Shown: piece after piece, positions 26,840 through 29,287 of the stretch
Layout: each line of letters begins with the position of its first letter
Numbering within the stretch: the first letter of the stretch is position 1
DNA from: Mucidula mucida
Lineage: Eukaryota > Basidiomycota > Agaricomycetes > Agaricales > Physalacriaceae
DNA length: 29,287 bases
Assembly: GCA_015501055.1 (NCBI GenBank)
Contig: JADNYV010000431.1
Location: forward strand, 1 to 29,287
Direction: 5' to 3'
Made by a program: the position numbers and the translations under genes
The notes under the pieces: model-generated
Seen by the model: the letters and a program-made list of their open reading frames with translations, nothing else
Told to the model about the DNA's origin: nothing
Database searches by the model: none

Positions 26840-29287
26840 TCAATCTTCGCCGCTGCATGCCAAGTCAAGTACATCAGTCGTCGTCCACCTCAGCACTGCA
26901 ACCTGCTCACCTTTCAAGACAGCCTCCACAAACATCCGAGCAAACGCCGGTTCATCAGCCTGCATCCTTCCCAGCGCATCCCTAGTTAGTTTCCACAAAA
27001 CCACATCCCTTTCTACCATCATGGTGGTGTTACGCGGCATATTTGACAGCGCCGTCAACTCCCCGGCGAGCGTGCCAGACACCATTGATTCCTCGATATG
27101 CGGTACACCATCGTCGTCATCTTCCGCTTCCAAACCAGATCCTGATCCCCACGATTTGAACACATACAGTGCGCGCAGGACTCCTTTCTCGATGATATAG
27201 AGACCATCAGCAGCATCGTTCTGGCGCCATAAGGTGTGTCCCGCTGGGTAACAAACTCGTTGTAGATACGGAAGTAATGGCGACAGATCCTCTGACGTAT
27301 ACGAGGAAAACGTGCGCTGGAGGGTGGGCAGCGGTTCACGCAAAGAATGTTCTGAAGACCGGGCACGTTTGTCTTTGCGAGGAGGTGAGGTTAAAAGGTC
27401 CTGAGGAGTGGTCGTGGTGGAAGCAGGTGTCCTGTCGCCCAAAGGCGACGACGCGAAGCTGCCCGATGAACCCAGATACAATTCTGGATTGAGTTGAGTA
27501 TAGTGCTTCAGGACGTTGGGATGACATACCATTTGCTATTGTCCGGGTACCAGCTTCATATAATTGGCTTCGTCTAGGCGATCCAACAATGTCGGAATGA
27601 TATGCGGTAATATCGCCATCTTGTCGTCCAGGTAGCACTAATGAGTCCAGTCAAAAACACATTCCGTTGAAAAAGCACGCAGCCTACGAAATGGAACGCC
27701 GCGCGCGACTTTCTGGGATCTGAACCAAACTCGTAAGTAGGCATTTTCCGTCCCTGCGAACCGAATCAGTCTCAAGTAGCATCTAACAAAGCAGAGAAAC
27801 TGACATTCCATCGGCGTCGCCGAACGTGTCGAAGACTTCAACTTGGGCGGCGGCAACTTCGCCGCTATGCCCTCGTTCGCCGACATCGTGTCCAAAGAAA
27901 CTGTCAAGCGCTCTCCCGACCGGTCCCACACCACGCCTCACTCCGCATATAACCAAACAAACGGCCCTCTTCTCCAACGTCCTTCGAACTCTCACAAGAC
28001 CCTCCAGGGCACTCATATCCACGCCCACGACATGCGTGAGATCCAATACTAAAAACCGTATTCCCGGTGTCTTTCTCGCATGTCCATTCGCATGACCAGT
28101 GGCTCCATAACGTGACGCGGGAGGTGGTGATACTCCTTCTTCGGCAACGCCGAGAACTTTATTCACACCCTCCTCGACTTCACGTACGTTTCCAAAGAAC
28201 ATGAACCCACCGAGTCGCATGACACAGGTTTGCGTCCCGGAGACTTCACGGATGTACGCGCGTTGAGCGCTCGGACGCCGGACAGTCGAAGGCGCTGTTG
28301 AGCCAGTATGGAGCGCACGTATGACACTTAGCCTGGAGGTTTGGATGACGAAGAAGAAACCTATGACTGTGTTAACGACTGATGACACGCGAAACAAAAA
28401 TAGACAAACAGCAAACGATGATTCCAAAGAGCACCCCAATCACGAAGTCAAAGACAGTCATGCAGATCATAATGCTGATGATAGTCAAATACTCAGATCT
28501 ACCGTATAATGAGCCGACAGCGGAGTAAGCATGAGAACAGTCACGTACGGGCTGACGCGACCGCGCGTATCCCAGACAGCTTCTTTAACGAGATCAATAC
28601 CGAGGACGAATATAAGAGCACCAACGACCATGATGGCTACAGAGAAAGGTAAGTGTCCAGACATCACGCTGAAGCAACAAGCCTACGAATGTATCCAACG
28701 AACGTGGTACCTGCAATCAGCAGAATGCCTGTGGCTATGGCCAACATAAATCCCGAAATGCGTGTCGTTCCGCCAACTCGGTAGAACCTAGCAACAGCGG
28801 GCTTAGACTACTGGGATACAGTGATTCTGTTTCACCTACAGAAGGGTGTTGACATAGACCAAATAGTTGGGCCTAGTCAACAGTTTCGTTAACATAAGTA
28901 GAACAAGCAGCCGAGTCACCTACACGGTCCCAAAAATGCCCGCGAGGAGATTCGAATAACCATGTGCGACTAATTCGCGGTTCGTATCGATGGAATCCTC
29001 ACACAGCGAGACGGCTGTTAGCATTCATCAATGCATGACGACAAGTGACAACCATAAGCGCTCACAGAGGGCAGGAACATTGAGAGGCGGGTGGAGACTA
29101 TTGAAGAACAAGCTAAGAGAGGGTCAGAGCTATACCGCCGCGCGTGACCGAAAATCACTAACAGAGCGAATTGTGTTAGGCAACGTGTTCCCATATGGCT
29201 TGAAACGAAACTTGACTTGAAGTCTGTAAGTAAGGAAGGCAAAGTTCAGCGCACGTTTCATTAGAAGTGGTGGGCCACGGGGGTGGA
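26840..29287 (-). CDS. SulP-family transporter with STAS and cyclic-nucleotide-binding domains (Vsb1/YGR125W-like), partial
   Basis: The gene enters from beyond the window end, so the N-terminus is missing. Exons I can join on the minus strand: 29066-29112, 29014-28924, 28872-28840, 28787-28687, 28636-28545, 28491-28410, 28360-27805 and several short ones down to the last exon ending at 26840. Landmarks in order: LHPPLNVPAL, DTNRELVAHGYSNLLAGIFG, FYRVGGTTRISGFMLAIATG, IMVVGALIFVLGIDLVKEAV (membrane part); YIREVSGTQTCVMRLGGFMF to FLVLDLTHVVGVDMSALEGL (STAS); PAGHTLWRQNDAADGLYIIE and GTLAGELTALSNMPRNTTMM (cNMP fold). Related fungal proteins sit in the vacuolar membrane. A frame conflict near 29175 (QAIWEHVA then stop, against TQFALL in another frame) suggests a frameshift or missed intron. 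Confidence 0.82.

Overview
The window looks like nuclear DNA of a filamentous basidiomycete (Agaricomycetes). Almost every gene is broken by short introns of about 45-55 nt with GT(A/C/T)NGT donors. TATAAAA boxes lie 30-150 nt upstream of several starts. The gene set (etherase-like GST, APH-family kinase, DUF6534-like membrane protein, SulP-STAS-cNMP transporter) is typical of that group. All gene models were joined by hand from splice signals and frame continuity; no database search was possible.

Left part (1-7124): the 5' exons of a proline-rich protein (-), an intact seven-exon NAD-dependent epimerase/reductase (+), a 233-bp TA-inserting MITE, a decayed multi-exon membrane-protein gene (-), and a five-exon APH-like phosphotransferase (+) with a 14-nt microexon.

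Middle (7125-14020 and 20750-22221): an inverted duplication built from two unrecognised genes, here called A (274 aa) and B (341 or 393 aa). The left unit (A then B, both on -) is intact. The right unit carries B on +, then a decayed stub of A; a second full A copy lies 6.7 kb further on. The B promoters face each other across a small spacer holding the conserved gene for the 25-kDa subunit of cleavage factor Im (NUDT21/CFIm25). A and B have TATA boxes, a 5'-UTR intron (A) or coding intron (B), basic clusters that look like nuclear localisation signals and acidic Ser-rich stretches, but no domain I recognise. They are the best candidate in the window for an undescribed system.

Between the two right-hand A copies (14021-20749) lies a CUL1-type cullin gene (-), with layered mobile DNA. 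A 2.79-kb gag-only Ty1/copia-like LTR element sits inside one cullin intron with a perfect 5-bp target duplication. That intron splits the neddylation motif. The element was itself hit by two near-identical 244-bp MITEs in opposite orientation, and its 5' LTR lost 534 bp. Downstream of the cullin stop is a 455-bp Mutator-like MITE with a 9-bp target duplication, which holds interstitial telomere-type repeats and a perfect 17-bp hairpin. The cullin coding sequence also has a frame-breaking lesion in exon 6.

Right part (22222-29287): a two-exon etherase-like glutathione S-transferase, a five-exon short-chain dehydrogenase, a GNAT-type acetyltransferase and the 3' two-thirds of a SulP-family transporter (-) with STAS and cyclic-nucleotide-binding domains. 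The transporter runs off the window edge.
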